From positions 7,821,001 to 7,885,000 of the forward strand of contig JAQISU010000041.1 of NCBI GenBank assembly GCA_029339505.1: 64,000 bases of DNA, in the 5' to 3' direction. Of this stretch, positions 39,782 to 52,822 are shown piece by piece. The translations under genes and the position numbers were made by a program. How positions within the stretch are numbered: the stretch's first letter is position 1; the number at the start of each line of letters is the position of its first letter. The notes beneath the pieces were generated by a model. That model was not told where the DNA came from. It did no database searches and was given only the letters and a program-made list of their open reading frames with translations. The DNA is from Unio delphinus (lineage: Eukaryota; Mollusca; Bivalvia; Unionida; Unionidae).

Positions 39782-42139
39782 CCACACACTGAAGAAACGT
39801 TTTATTATCACATATGACAATACAATGCGCCTTCCTTTTACGTCCATTTGTATTTATCTAGTTCATCTCAAAGTCGAAGGACGTGCCAAAATAGATCCTA
39901 AAAGGGCCAATTTCAAACAGTTCCCCTAGACTGACGTCATGCAAATTCAGATAGCATAGGTACGGTTAAAACTTAAAAAACACTTAACATTGTATTACTT
40001 TGCTTTGACAATTACAGCTATTATTCAAACATTTATGTTGAACACATAACCCATACATGTTGAAACATGAACTTTGTATACAAAGACATCTAAACGTATA
40101 GCCATCACATATCTCAAAATGTGTAATTCATATATATTTACAAAACGTATGTATGTTTTACTCGTATATGTGTAATTCGTATACATATGCAAAACATATG
40201 TATGTTTTACTCATATATGTGTTATTTCTATGCATATGCAAAACGTATACGCCCTCAAATAGGTGTAATTCTTCTACATTATGCAAATCGTATGTGTACA
40301 CATATAGGTATAGCACGTATAAAATACATTTCATTCATGATGGCCGGCTCTATATTTGTCTAAAACAAAGGAAAACCCAAATATTTGAATGTAAATACTA
40401 ATTAATAAATGTTGTAAATATGAAATTTTTTGCGATGTTCTATATGTCTGACATATGTGATACTATTTATGTGCAAAGCATTCTTGTTGGAATGTGTTTA
40501 ACGCCATTTTCAGCACTCGACAGGCTATACAGTCCCGGGGAAGAATCACTAATACACAGAAAGCTACTTGTAAGCTTTCTTAATTACCTACGTTAGCCGA
40601 TGTTATGTATATTTAATATAATTTATATTTGATTTAATTTAATTGCTTCTTTGTTATTTTTTTAAAAATTCCATTACTTGATACTGCTATGTAACTATTT
40701 ACTGGAATAGAGTTCAGTTCTGACTGAATTTTCAAAGTAAACAACTAATATTAGAAACTTTGTATCTAATGCTCACCTTGATCCTGATCTTGATTCAGAA
40801 TCAGTAAGAGTTGTAGTAAACAATTTTTAAAATGTTTTTAAAAATGTTCTATCCCAGAATACGATTAATTAAGAGGAATCGAGGCCATATTTGGAAGACT
40901 TTACAAATAACATGTATCAATTAGTTTTTTTCCTTCAGAGGATTGAAGCACACTAGGGCATCTGTATTGCGTTGTAGCTAGATTTATTATTGATGTTTTA
41001 GTACTCTTTAGTGCCTAAACACTTGGGAAGTTAAAGCGTTTCACGTTTTTATCCTAAAATTATTTTGTTTTCTTCAAGTTATTTGGATTTCAAGATTCTT
41101 TTCCCTGGAAATACTTGTGCTCAAGATTATTTCTTGGACAAGGATACACTGTGATTATACAAAGAACTTTTCAAATATTATTCTATGATTATGTTTTGAT
41201 TTTATTCGTAAAAACGGAAGTTTTGTTTCTTATTGTTACCTAGTTTTTTTCTAGGGAAATAAATTATTTGTTCAATTTTATAAAGCTTGTCGTCTGTACT
41301 TTTTCTTGTTACGTTTTTTAATAGCCTAAACACGTAACGGATAAAACACCACTTAAACTTATAGTACAAACATAAGGTATAAATAAATAGGTATTTGCAT
41401 ACAGGTATAATTCACACTCATTTTATTATATCACTTTGATTTTAGATGTAGTCATATAAAACAAACTATTTTCAATTTTCTTATTATTGTTTGCTGTTAA
41501 AAATTGCGAAAGTTTGCGAAGGGACTCCTAACTAGTTTATAACATGTTGTTTCTCAAACGGAACTCATTTCTTGTGCTAACTATTTGTACGGGGGCTTGT
41601 CTGAAGCACGATTAGTGTATACCATTTCTTGTACTCTTTTTCTACGGAGCCTGGTCAGAGGATCATAAATGATTTTAGCTTGTACTACTGTTGAGCACTT
41701 CATAAAAAGCATTGTATTGCAAAGTCATGTTTTATCTTGCCGAGAATGAACAGCGATTTTATGTATAGTAAATACACCTTAGTATTCGAGATTAATAATG
41801 GCTTGACCTATTTACAGCCAAATAAATACTTGTTTTGCCAAGATTAACACTCGAGGGTCTATTAATGTCTTACGATTTATTCAGCAAGTAAACAAGGCTG
41901 GATAAGAAACAATCATTCACGTATTTGAAGAAAGTATCGAAAAAAAAATAAATAATAGTTATTAATTAATAAGCAATTACTTTAAGTCAATCTACGGGGA
42001 AATCAGGGTTGCTTTTGTACTGACTGATGAGTAAATGAATTAATTAAAATACTAATTTATTATTTCTTTAATTTATTTTTCGAATCATTTAATGACTGAA
42101 CTACACTGTCGATTGACCGTAATATATAACGATCCTGTA
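39411..42139. other. Host intergenic DNA, no gene
   Basis: It contains a (GAT)n tract at 39750-39782, three degenerate ~50-bp units rich in CATATG and GTATGT around 40140-40320, and a SINE 3' fragment (40493-40545). No supported gene. Confidence 0.5.
40493..40545 (-). repeat. SINE 3' fragment
   Basis: On the minus strand it reads CAGCCTG-like ...TATAGCCTGTCGAGTGCTGA then AAATGGCGTTAAACAC, matching the 3' part of the SINE at 2783-3037 (TATAGCCTATCGTGTGTTGA, AAAATGGCGTTAAACC). Confidence 0.6.
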
Positions 42140-42570
42140 GCCAATTGTTGCCAATGATCCATTCTTACCTAATGGGAGCACGAAACAAGTACTCAATACT
42201 AGAATGTTTAAATCTCCAAGTCTACTCTTGCCACGTAATCTATTTTACACTCATATACAATGTAAGCATACAAATGTGGAATATTCAGATCTCGTCGACT
42301 CGTCTTGACAGAGTATTCTTTGTTACATAATATGAGCACGGAACAATACATCTGGAGTATTCAGATCTCGTCGACTAGTCTTACAAAATAATCTTTCTTA
42401 CATAATATGAGCACGGAATAATGCCCGTAGATCCGATAACCTAATCATGCCAAGTGACCTTTCTTAGATAATGTGAGCACGTAGCAATACCTATAGATTA
42501 GAGTTTTTAGTACTGAAAGCCTAATCTTGCCAACTATCCTTTCTTATAGTTGCGAACCTAGGATAAATTG
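42140..42570. repeat. Degenerate ~80-bp tandem repeat, relative of 43350-43750
   Basis: About five diverged units share CTTTCTTAGATAAT-like, GAGCACGGAA and CTAATCTTGCCAA-like blocks. The same blocks form the more homogeneous array further right. Confidence 0.7.
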
Positions 42571-43349
42571 CGCACGGACCAGTAACGTAATTGGCGCCCA
42601 GGCCAACGATGATGGTTCAAATAGCAAGATTACGAGTCCCAAAGAGCCAAAGCTGTTTGAGGGACCTTGAGAGGAGGTTATTGTCACCCCCCAACAGCTA
42701 GGGGTTTATGGGAGTGCTGTAAGTCTAGTGGGGCCTGGGGCTGAGCATTTGCCGCCAGCGAATTTCCTGTAATTTAATAATTCAAACCAAATCATAGCTG
42801 ACACTAATTTAAAAGTCGATTTCAAAGATATCAGCGGTTTTTAAAACAAAATTAACGACAATAGTGGGAGTATCCAAATACCCTTTCCATACATCAAACT
42901 AATATTAGTTGTCTGACTGATTTGAAGATATACATATATTATAACTGATTTTTGCCCAAGCAATAGTATTGATCGATGTCTGTGTCCCTCTTTCACCCGC
43001 TGTAATATGAAAGAGGATTTGCAATGTTAGGGCCCCCGATACATATAGAGTAACAGTCTGTTTATGATGCACAGGCAGGCAGCATACATTAGTTGGCAAA
43101 TTCTTGTTATACGGGTGCATTATGTAATTTGCTGGACGGCCGGGTATTCAAGAATAACACATTTACAAACACAATTTTTGGTCATTTTTGTAAGAAATTG
43201 TATCAGCTGTTTTGTCGCCCTAATGTCTCTCTGTCCCCGTCCTAACCCCACCCCCGTTAGTACGCTGCTGCTTTCTGACATACTATTAATGGGAATCACT
43301 TCACTGAGATTAATATATTTAAATATGTTAGCAGATTCTTTTTAAGCAA
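42571..43349. other. Host intergenic DNA, no gene
   Basis: A relatively GC-rich patch (42575-42780) may be an old dispersed repeat, but I cannot assign it. Frames of 71-93 codons here lack recognisable domains. Confidence 0.4.
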
Positions 43350-43750
43350 CCTTTCTTAGATAATATGAGGACAGAATGATAACTATGGAGAATTTAAATC
43401 TGGTAGCATACTCTTGCCAAGTAAGCTTTCTTAGATAATTTGAGGACAGAATGATACCTATGGAGAATTTAAATCTGGTAGCATACTCTTGCCAAGTAAG
43501 CTTTCTTAGATAATTTGAGGACAGAATGATACCTATGGAGAATTTAAATCTGGTAGCATACTCTTGCCAAGTAAGCTTTCTTAGATAATTTGAGGACGGA
43601 ATGATACCTATGGAGAATTTAAATCTGGTAGCATACTCTTGCCAAGTAAGCTTTCTTAGATAATTTGAGGACGGAATGATACCTATGAAGAATTCAATCT
43701 GTTAACCTAATCTTGCTAAGTAACCTTTCTGATATAATGGGAGCACGGAA
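43350..43750. repeat. 75-bp tandem repeat
   Basis: Five copies of a unit with AAGCTTTCTTAGATAATTTG, AGGACAGAATGATACCTATG and AATTTAAATCTGGTAGCATA. The middle three are almost identical. Confidence 0.93.
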
Positions 43751-44504
43751 TTTACAAACGATACTTTTTTTTAAGTCTACATCAAAAACATTTATTCATT
43801 GTATTTGCATTTTAGAATATGAACTAAACTTTTGGCATACTAGCAACTGTTAGTAAAGATTGCGGTAAAATGCCTCCCTCCCTCCCTACCACCCCAAGAA
43901 GAAAAATCCTTGAGTATCTAAGAAGCTAATCAATATATGAGGATGAGACGTTAGTTTGTATTGTTGTTTGTTGCTTGCTGCCAGTAATGTTACTAGTTAT
44001 CAGCTATTCCTTTATTTGCTTCAACTCATCATTTTTTGGGTTATCATGATACCAGGCCGTATATGTAAGTTCCAGACGCTAGTAATGTTACGCCACTCCA
44101 CAAGTATAAAGTCATGTACTCGTGTTCTGAATTGTTATATAATGATATTTGAACATTGTCATCTGTTCTTCATTTACTGATGTCCCTTATTCATTTGTAT
44201 ACCATTCATTTAGTTACGTTCTAAGAGCGCTCAAAAGCAAGCCCTTTATATACCAACATATCGTATATATATATATAAGAACTTTGTGAAGGACGGCATA
44301 AAGGGAGATATATTTAAGGATTATATATATCACAATAAACAGGCGAATATATGCACCTGCATAATTTTTATATGAAAAGGAAAAAAAGGCATTCATTTGC
44401 TAATGATAAAAGAAGTCAAGCTGGAACTACTGTCTCATAATATTATATTAATACACAGCATATTCTGAAAATATAGGGACATTCACACCTGGAAACAATA
44501 GATG
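43751..44504. other. Host intergenic DNA, no gene
   Basis: A 74-codon plus-strand frame (43956-44180) has no recognisable domain. Nothing else is supported. Confidence 0.4.
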
Positions 44505-44660
44505 TAAAAAGATTTCGTAAATATGGCGGGAATGTAAACCGAAATTGAATACCGTTTGAGTGTAGACATTTTGTACATATGGCGGGAATGTAAACCAAAA
44601 TTGAATACCGTTGGAGTGTAGACATTTTGTACATATGGCGGGAATGTGTACTTAAATTGA
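44505..44660. repeat. 57-bp tandem repeat, about 3 copies
   Basis: The unit contains TTTGTACATATGGCGGGAATG, TAAACC(G/A)AAATTGAATACCG and GAGTGTAGACAT. Confidence 0.9.
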
Positions 44661-44904
44661 ATGTAGTATAGCAGAAAATAAACAACGTAATTTTTAAAAT
44701 AGAAAATAGTTAATAACAGATTTATTAAAGTCAATATTTGAAAATTTGATCCACGTTTTTGTTGTTAGTATTAGTGAACATCACTTACAACAACAGATAA
44801 TAAATATTAAGTTTATCAAAAGTTACTCATGAAGTTTTTTTCCTGAAACTTTGATGTTACAAGTTTCTTAATTTATTTAAGAGAAAACTTATTGCATGTT
44901 ATTA

Positions 44905-45320
44905 GGATTAGCTTACACTGCTATCTACTTCTTATCTTAAACTTATCGCATATTATTGGGATTAGCTTACACTGCTATCTACTTCTTATCTTAAACTTAT
45001 CGCATATTATTGGGATTAGCTTACACTGCTATCTACTTCTTATCTTAAACTTATCGCATATTATTGGGATTAGCTTACACTGCTATCTACTTCTTATCTT
45101 AAACTTATCGCATATTATTGGGATTAGCTTACACTGCTATCTACTTCTTATCTTAAACTTATCGCATATTATTGGGATTAGCTTACACTGCTATCTACTT
45201 CTTATCTTAAACTTATCGCATATTATTGGGATTAGCTTACACTGCTATCTACTTCTTATCTTAAACTTATCGCATATTATTGGGATTAGCTTACACTGCT
45301 ATCTACTTCTTATCTTAAAC
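44905..45320. repeat. 54-bp tandem repeat, 8 copies
   Basis: Almost identical units with CTTATCGCATATTATTGGGA and TTAGCTTACACTGCTATCTA. Fifty-four is divisible by three, so an 18-residue repeat frame stays open. It has no other sign of coding and is treated as an artefact. Confidence 0.95.
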
Positions 45321-45626
45321 AAACTGCTATCAATATTTAATAGTTGATAATTTAGAAAAATGTAAATACTATCTAAAACTGATTTTTAAAGACCACACAT
45401 TTAAAAAAAACATTACTTTCAAATATTACTTCTAAAGAAAAGACAATTGTTTACTTATATATCAGAGTTTCTGTGTATTAGGCAACTGTCTAACATGACA
45501 TAATACCTACAATATGGGTACATCAATACTCACATGTCATAGAACCGAAAATATAGGTACATCAATATTCACATATTAATTTTTCAGTTAAACAAACTAA
45601 TAGCACTTGATTATTTCTCATTTTCT

Positions 45627-45715
<89 letters not shown>

Positions 45716-46234
45716 CAAACTACCTTGTTGCGATTATAAACCCGCTGGTCTTGTGTGATCAGAACAGCTGTATGAAAACTAGCGTTGACAGCCCTGGGAG
45801 CAAACACCAGAACAGATCTGACTGCTGGTTTTTATTGGCAACTGGTGTAAAGACTACTACGTCATTCGATCGCCTCTTCAGTTAAATATCGAGGATACGT
45901 TTTATGTCCTGGAATTTGGTTCTTATTGAGTGTAATAGGGCACTGCATTTTAAAAGAAAGAATCCTTTTATCGATAAGAACCTCCTCATTTTATGCAACA
46001 TGAAAGTTATAACTGTACGAGCTTATACAACGCATGCCGAATACTGGCCCTGCATATAAAAAAAACAACTGCCTATAAGGACAATTTTGTAATATTATGT
46101 CCATTTTATTCAAGTTTCACCATAGTGAAAATTATTGACAACATTCAAAGACAATATATATCACGAAGAAATGCCCTGTGAAATATATTAAATTAAACTT
46201 CCCTTGCTGAGATTTAAAACAAGCAATACATAAG
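45321..46234. other. Host intergenic DNA with (GT)n(GA)n, no gene
   Basis: It contains the (GT)n(GA)n tract at 45628-45711. Other frames are short and unremarkable. Confidence 0.5.
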
Positions 46235-47560
46235 ACAAGCCTAATAAGTATCACTGAATACGAAACAGTGAAGCTTAAAGTGACATACCTTACGTAGCAC
46301 GAAACAGTGAAGAATAAAGTGACATACCTCTCCTAGCACGAAACGGTGAAGCTTAAAGTGACATACCTCTCCTAGCACGAAACAGTGAAGAATAAAGTGA
46401 CATACCTCTCCTGGCACGAAGCGGTGAAGCTTAAAGTGACATACCTCACCTAGCACGAAACAGTGAAGCATAAAGTGACATACCTAGCACGAAACAGTGA
46501 AGCTTAAAGTAACCTACCTCACCTAGCACGAAACAGTGAAGCTTAAAGTGACATACCTCACGTAGTAATAACAGTGAAGCTTAAAGAGACATACATCACC
46601 TAGCACAAAACAGTGAAGCATAAAGTGACATACCTATGATAGCACGAAACAGTGAAGAATAAAGTGACATACCTCTCCTGGCACGAAACAGTGAAGCTTA
46701 AAGTGACATAGCTAACTTAGCACGAAACAGTGAAGCATAAAGTGACATACCTCACCTAGCACGAAACAGTGAAGCTTAAAGTGACATACCCCACGTAGTA
46801 ATAAACAGTGAAGCTTAAAGAGACATACATCACCTAGCATAAAACAGTGAAGTATAAAGTGACATACCTCTGCTAGCACGAAACAGTGAAGAATAAAGTG
46901 ACATACCTCACCTATCACGAAACAGTGAAGCTTAAAATGACATACCTCACGTAGTAATAAACAGTGATGCTTAAAGTGACATACATCACCTAGCACGAAA
47001 CAGTGAGGCATAAAGTGACATACTTCTCCTAGCATGAAACAGCGAAGAATGAAGTGACATACCTCTCCTAGCATGAAACAGTGAAGCTTAAAGTGACCTA
47101 CCTCACCTAGTACGAAACAGTGAAGCATAAAGTGAACTACCTCACCTAGCACGAAACAGTGAAGCTTAAAGTGACCTACCTCACCTAGCACAAAACAGTG
47201 AAGCATAAAGTGACATATCTAGCACAAAACAGTGAAGCATAAAGTGACCTACCTCACATAGCACAAAACAGTGAAGCATAAAGTGACATATATAGCACAA
47301 AACAGTGAAGCATAAAGTGACATACCTCACCTAGCACAAAACAGTGAAGCTTAAAGTGACCTACCTCACCTAGCACAAAACAGTGAAGCATAAAGTGACA
47401 TATCTAGCACAAAACAGTGAAGCTTAAAGTGACCTACCTCACCTAGCACGAAACAGTGAAGCATAAAGTGACATACCTCTCCTAGCACGAAACAGTGAAG
47501 CTTAAACTGATATACCTCACCTTGTACGAAACAGTGAAGCTTAAGGTGACATACCAGTAG
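46235..47560. repeat. 39-bp tandem repeat, about 33 copies
   Basis: Units contain CACGAAACAGTGAAGCTTAA and AGTGACATACCTCACCTAG with many point variants and some shortened units. The 13-residue repeat frames on the minus strand follow from the 39-bp period. Confidence 0.95.
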
Positions 47561-48179
47561 CCAAAGGATAGAAAACAGAGTAAAAATAAATCAAACAAGG
47601 AGAACGTTGGTAAGAAGTAAGTAGACATGGGTATCAAACTAGTGACAGTCTTTTAACTGCACGTTATTTTAAAGACAATGGTCAGGAAAAAAACAGGAAA
47701 AGTCATTTGTAATATCATGTTTGTAGGAGCTGCCTTAACTACCTTTTGAAACAAATAATTTTGCTTCTTTTTGTTGCAACTTGCAGTATTTACAGTTCTG
47801 TCCAAAATCGCATGTGCCCAGCAAAATAAGGCTATAATAAAGAAAACGACACACTTAGCCAAGAGGTAAAAACGCTTCTTTCAGAAATTGCCCAATATAC
47901 ACAGTGCATTGCTGCTCCTTGTTCATCTAACTCGAAGAAATAGTGTGTAATATTTTGCAATGCTTGTTCAACTTTCTCCACAAATGACTCCGCACCACCT
48001 ATTCCACCACCACTTCCGTCAGTACTGTTTCCCTTTCATTTATAACTTTTCTATTACGGAGTTAAACGATACGAGAAAAATGATGAAATATCTTTTTTCA
48101 AGAGTTGAGAAATTTTTAAAACAAGTTAGATGCTGAGACAATGAAAAATGAAACAAAACTACAATAGTTAGGAAAAAGT
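47561..48179. other. Host intergenic DNA, no gene
   Basis: No supported features; a 69-codon minus-strand frame (47653-47862) lacks a recognisable domain. Confidence 0.4.
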
Positions 48180-49455
48180 TATTAATTTACGTGCATTATT
48201 AGCAAATTAGCATTAGGTACAAGGATAAAATGTATGCAAAAGGAGTTATTAATTTACGTGCATTATTAACAAATTAGCATTAGGTACAAGGATAAAATGT
48301 ATGCAAAAGGAGTTATTAATTTACTTGCATTATTAACAAATTAGCATTAGGTACAAGGATAAAATGTATGCAAAAGGAGTTATTAATTTACGTGCATTAT
48401 TAACAAATTAGCATTAGGTACAAGGATAAAATGTATGCAAAAGGAGTTAATACTTTACGTGCATTATTAACAAATTAGCATTAGGTACAAGGATAAAATG
48501 TATGCAAAAGGAGTTATTAATTTACGTGCATTACTAACAAATTAGCATTAGGTACAAGGATAAAATGTATGCAAAAGGAGTTATCAATTTACGTGCATTG
48601 TTAACAAATTAGCATTAGGTACAAGGATAAAATGTATGCAAAAGGAGTTATTAATTTACGTGCATTACTAACAAATTAGCATTAGGTACAAGGATAAAAT
48701 GTATGCAAAAGGAGTTAATACTTTGCGTGCATTATTAACAAATTAGCATTAGGTACAAGGATAAAATGTATGCAAAAGGAGTTAATACTTTGCATGCATT
48801 ATTAACAAATTAGCATTAGGTACAAGGATAAAATGTATGCAAAAGGAGTTATTAATTTACGTGCGTTATTAACAAATTAGCATTAGGTACAAGGATAAAA
48901 TGTATGCAAAAGGAGTTAATACTTTACGTGCATTATTAACAAATTAGCATTAGGTACAAGGATAAAATGTATGCAAAAGGAGTTAATACTTTGCATGCAT
49001 TATTAACAAATTAGCATTAGGTACAAGGATAAAATGTATGCAAAAGGAGTTATTAATTTACGTGCGTTATTAACAAATTAGCATTAGGTACAAGGATAAA
49101 ATGTATGCAAAAGGAGTTAATACTTTACGTGCATTATTAACAAATTAGCATTAGGTACAAGGATAAAATGTATGCAAAAGGAGTTAATACTTTGCGTGCA
49201 GTATTAACAAATTAGCATTAGGTACAAGGATAAAATGTATGCAAAAGGAGTTAATACTTTGCGTGCGTTATTAACAAATTAGCATTAGGTACAAGGATAA
49301 AATGTATGCAAAAGGAGTTATTAATTTACGTGCATTATTAACAAATTAGCATTAGGTACAAGGATAAAATGTATGCAAAAGGAGTTATTAATTTACGTGC
49401 ATTATTAACAAATTAGCATTAGGTACAAGGATAAAATGTATGCAAAAGGAGTTAG
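48180..49455. repeat. 67-bp tandem repeat, about 19 copies
   Basis: Units contain TTATTAACAAATTAGCATTA, GGTACAAGGATAAAATGTAT and GCAAAAGGAGTTA. Two variants of the segment after GGAGTTA (TTAATTTACGTGC versus ATACTTTGCGTGC) alternate in blocks, suggesting higher-order amplification. Confidence 0.95.
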
Positions 49456-49622
49456 GTTATATGGAACAAAAAAAATTACAGATGAAATAGATACACTTAA
49501 AGCTGAAATGGCTCTAAAGATTATTGCAATAATTGGTAATATAGAAATATTTCAAAACTGTAGAGATGCACATATATACACATTTGAAAAGGAATAGAGA
49601 CATGAATGGACATTCAGTATTC

Positions 49623-49720
<98 letters not shown>

Positions 49721-51699
49721 CGAATATCTTGCAACATGCGTTATTCCCGGTTTATATAATGTAATGGACATAGTTTCTAATTGTCCATGCAGCATTAATA
49801 ATTTGTCAACGAATGTTGCACACTTATTTTTTTGGTCTTTTAAAATGTCGCACAACATTAAGGTATATTTCGTGACGGAGAAGCAAGTCCTTGGCAACAA
49901 GGAATATACTCATAACTGTTTATTCTCAAAAAGTTTTAAAAATGTTTCATAATATCAGTAAATTCATTATCTCTTAAAGTCTTAGCAAGTCCTTTCAATG
50001 ATTGTCTCATTAACCATAAATTATGTAGGAATTGTACTTTGGTCTTCATTAAACAGTTCATTAAAATTTACATTATAATTTAGTATAAATGTCATTTCTT
50101 GATCAGGATCGTTGTAAGCAATGTCTCGATCGATAAAGATAATAATCTATAATTCAAATTACACTCGTCATCTGACTGGACATCAACCTTATCTAGATAA
50201 GTTACAATTATCTCTTACATTTCCTTATTACAAATATTACATGTTGCTATATTTAAAATGTTATTCTTCTGTCGTATGTATGTCTGAAGCAGCGTTTCAT
50301 GATCTAATTTCTTCTGCAATTACTAATGAAATATGTTGCTCTGCTTACAATACGCTCATTGTCTTCGTATGGACAAATCCTTATGGCACATGTTTGACAC
50401 GTGGTATTTTTAATGATTTATGACACATTTTGTTGGTTTCAAAGATGCTTTATAATTCACATTAAATAACATGTATAGCTTTTCGTTGATAATGGATGTT
50501 TCTGAATTTCACAATAATGCCGACTTCTGGCATCTGTCCATTGTATTATCTAAATTGTTGTCTAATCTTTGGTGCCACGCATTTTCAGTCTGTATTACAA
50601 AAATCTAATGCCTCTACTGTACATAGTGAACGCATGTTATATTTAGTTTAATGTTAAGACACAATTTTGTCTCTCACCCATTATTATCATTTAATGTAAT
50701 TGTAAATGGTCCCACTTCCACTTTAACAGCATTCGTTTTTGCAGCATGTGATGATGTGTCCTAGTTAATAACTATAATATGGCCCGTATCCACTTTAACA
50801 TCATCAGTTTTTGCAGCATACAATGATGTGTCATGGCTAAAAATTATAGCTCCGTGTACTTTAACACCGACATTTAAAAAAAAACTAAACAAAAACTTGA
50901 CTTAAGTGGTAAAACTCATTCATCGTTTCAATCAATTTGGAAATAAAAAATGGAATAGTAAATGTCTTGGACTTTATAAATGTACTGAGTTGTCCAAATT
51001 TGTAAATGTATTATCACCCTTAGTATTGCTATGAAAATATTAGTAATATGTCTCTGCTTTGAGTCCCAGATGTCAGGCAAAGAAAAACATATAGCTCAAA
51101 CCTTGCACAAATTTAGCTTGATTAATAGACATTGCAGCCACCTTTTTGGCTAATATCCGCTAGTAAAACAATTTTTTTTCGAACGTATTTTATCATGAAA
51201 TATGACGCTAATTATCAAACATTGGTAATCTACAATATTTCATTAGACCACAAATTTACATATGAAACTAATAAGTTTGGAAACATAATTGACAGTTATG
51301 TTGACTCAATATTCGTTTCTTTTATTGTAGTTTTTAATTTATTGTAGTTTTTAATTTATTGTAGTTTTTAATTTATTGTTTAGTTTTCTATCGCAATAAC
51401 TTAAATGTTAACTCTATTGCGATCATATATCATGAATCCTGGACAAGGCGTGAAGAATCTCTCATTTCTTCAGTGTATCAAGTTTTTAGTTTCCCACATC
51501 CATAATTTTCTTTCAGGTGTTTAATATTAATTTGTAATACATGTGAAATTAATTCCGCTTCCAACGCTAAGGAGAATGAATAATGAAATACGATGATTTA
51601 TTTCCTCATCGTACAGATCTTAATATGTGATTTGTTAGCAATATACATTCTTCGTTTACAGTTTAATTCCACAAATTTTACTTTTGGTCGCAGGCTACT
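49456..51699. other. Host intergenic DNA with (TA)n, no gene
   Basis: It contains (TA)n at 49625-49718, a degenerate pair of ~75-bp units around 50690-50870 sharing TCCACTTTAACA and TTTTGCAGCAT, and three 20-bp TTATTGTAGTTTTTAATTTA repeats at about 51325-51380. A 100-codon plus-strand frame (50121-50423) has no recognisable domain. Confidence 0.45.
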
Positions 51700-52075
51700 T
51701 GCGCATTTGTCTATTTCGTTAAACATTCTAATCGTACAATGTTCGCATTTGTCTATTTTGTTAAAGATTCTAATCGTACAATGTTCGCATTTGTCTGTTT
51801 TGTTAAACATTCTAATCGTACAATGTTCGCATTTGTCTATTTTGTTAAACATTCTAATCGTACAATGTTCGCATTTGTCTATTTTGTTAAACATTCTAAT
51901 CGTACAATGTTCGCATTTGTCTATTTTGTTAAACATTCTAATCGTACAATGTTCCATTCTAATCGTACAATGTTCCATTCTAATCGTACAATGTTCCATT
52001 CTAATCGTACAATGTTACAATGTTCCATTCTAATCGTACAATGTTCCATTCTAATCGTACAATGTTCCATTGTGG
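51700..52075. repeat. 42-bp tandem repeat passing into a 21-bp tandem repeat
   Basis: Six units of TTCTAATCGTACAATGTTCG plus CATTTGTCTATTTTGTTAAACA are followed by about seven units of only TTCTAATCGTACAATGTTCCA. The shorter unit is the first half of the longer one. Confidence 0.95.
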
Positions 52076-52497
52076 GAAGCTGCTGAAGCATACATGCATT
52101 GTTCTTAGTTCTGTATAGTAGTTTGTACCACATGAAAACGTTCGCAAAATGTTATGTAAGAACGCCCTTGTAAATCAATGCGTTGGTGATTCGAATGGTT
52201 ATTAGAAAAATATAAGTAGAGGAAAGGTCAACTTGGTCGTTGGTACTCGTAGGAAACGGAATGTAAAAGATAATTGTAACGCTAAAATGTTTTGACATGT
52301 ACATCAACATTACTTTATACAATAGCTACGGTTTTACATGTACAGAAATGATGCGTTATATTATGATTATCGCTTGACGTGAACAGTAACGTATAATACG
52401 GTAATATGATTATGGTTTGACATGTACAGTATGTTGCAGTATGTGTATGGTATGACATTACAGTAACGTTGCAGTCTAATCTTTATATGATTTGATC

Positions 52498-52803
52498 AGC
52501 AGCAGAGAGGGTGAATCAGACAACATTTTTAGACAAGTTTTCACTAAAATCACGCTTAAAAACAATGAAACCAATGACATCAGGCCCCAATGTGTGTGTG
52601 AATCTGATATCGTTTTATGGATTAGGTAAAAAAAAAAATATGAAAAAATCAATGAAATTAATGAAATCCTCCATCGATTTTTTGGGAAAAAGGGATTACA
52701 ACGTCGTTTTCACTCACCCTCTCTGCTGCTAGAACTTTCAGTTGGGGTTAACCGAATATTTGATCCAGTCCGATACGATATCGTGTTCGAGGGTCATGTA
52801 AAT
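52498..52803 (+). repeat. Element B left terminal repeat, with displaced ATPase 3' end
   Basis: The outer 233 bp (52498-52730) is bounded by inverted 16-mers as in A. Inward of it, 52748-52803 matches the ATPase 3' end of element A (4997-5049, minus strand). Here it sits next to the penton-like gene, at the end opposite to the expected position of the ATPase gene. Confidence 0.85.
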
Positions 52804-52822
52804 CACTACGACGAAAATCCTT

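Noticed and set aside
44892..45347. 151-codon frame of 18-residue repeats
   Set aside because: The 54-bp tandem repeat is a multiple of three, so the frame stays open by arithmetic. There is no other evidence of coding.
46241..47206. Minus-strand frames with HCFVLGEVCHFKL repeats
   Set aside because: Caused by the 39-bp tandem array; interrupted and without start context.
48180..49455. Regular direct repeats that could suggest a CRISPR array
   Set aside because: Units are contiguous 67-bp copies without unique spacers, in eukaryotic DNA with no cas genes. It is a satellite.
50121..50423. 100-codon plus-strand frame between the Polintons
   Set aside because: No recognisable domain, unusual composition for the surrounding DNA only because of Cys/Tyr content, and no promoter or homologous copy seen.
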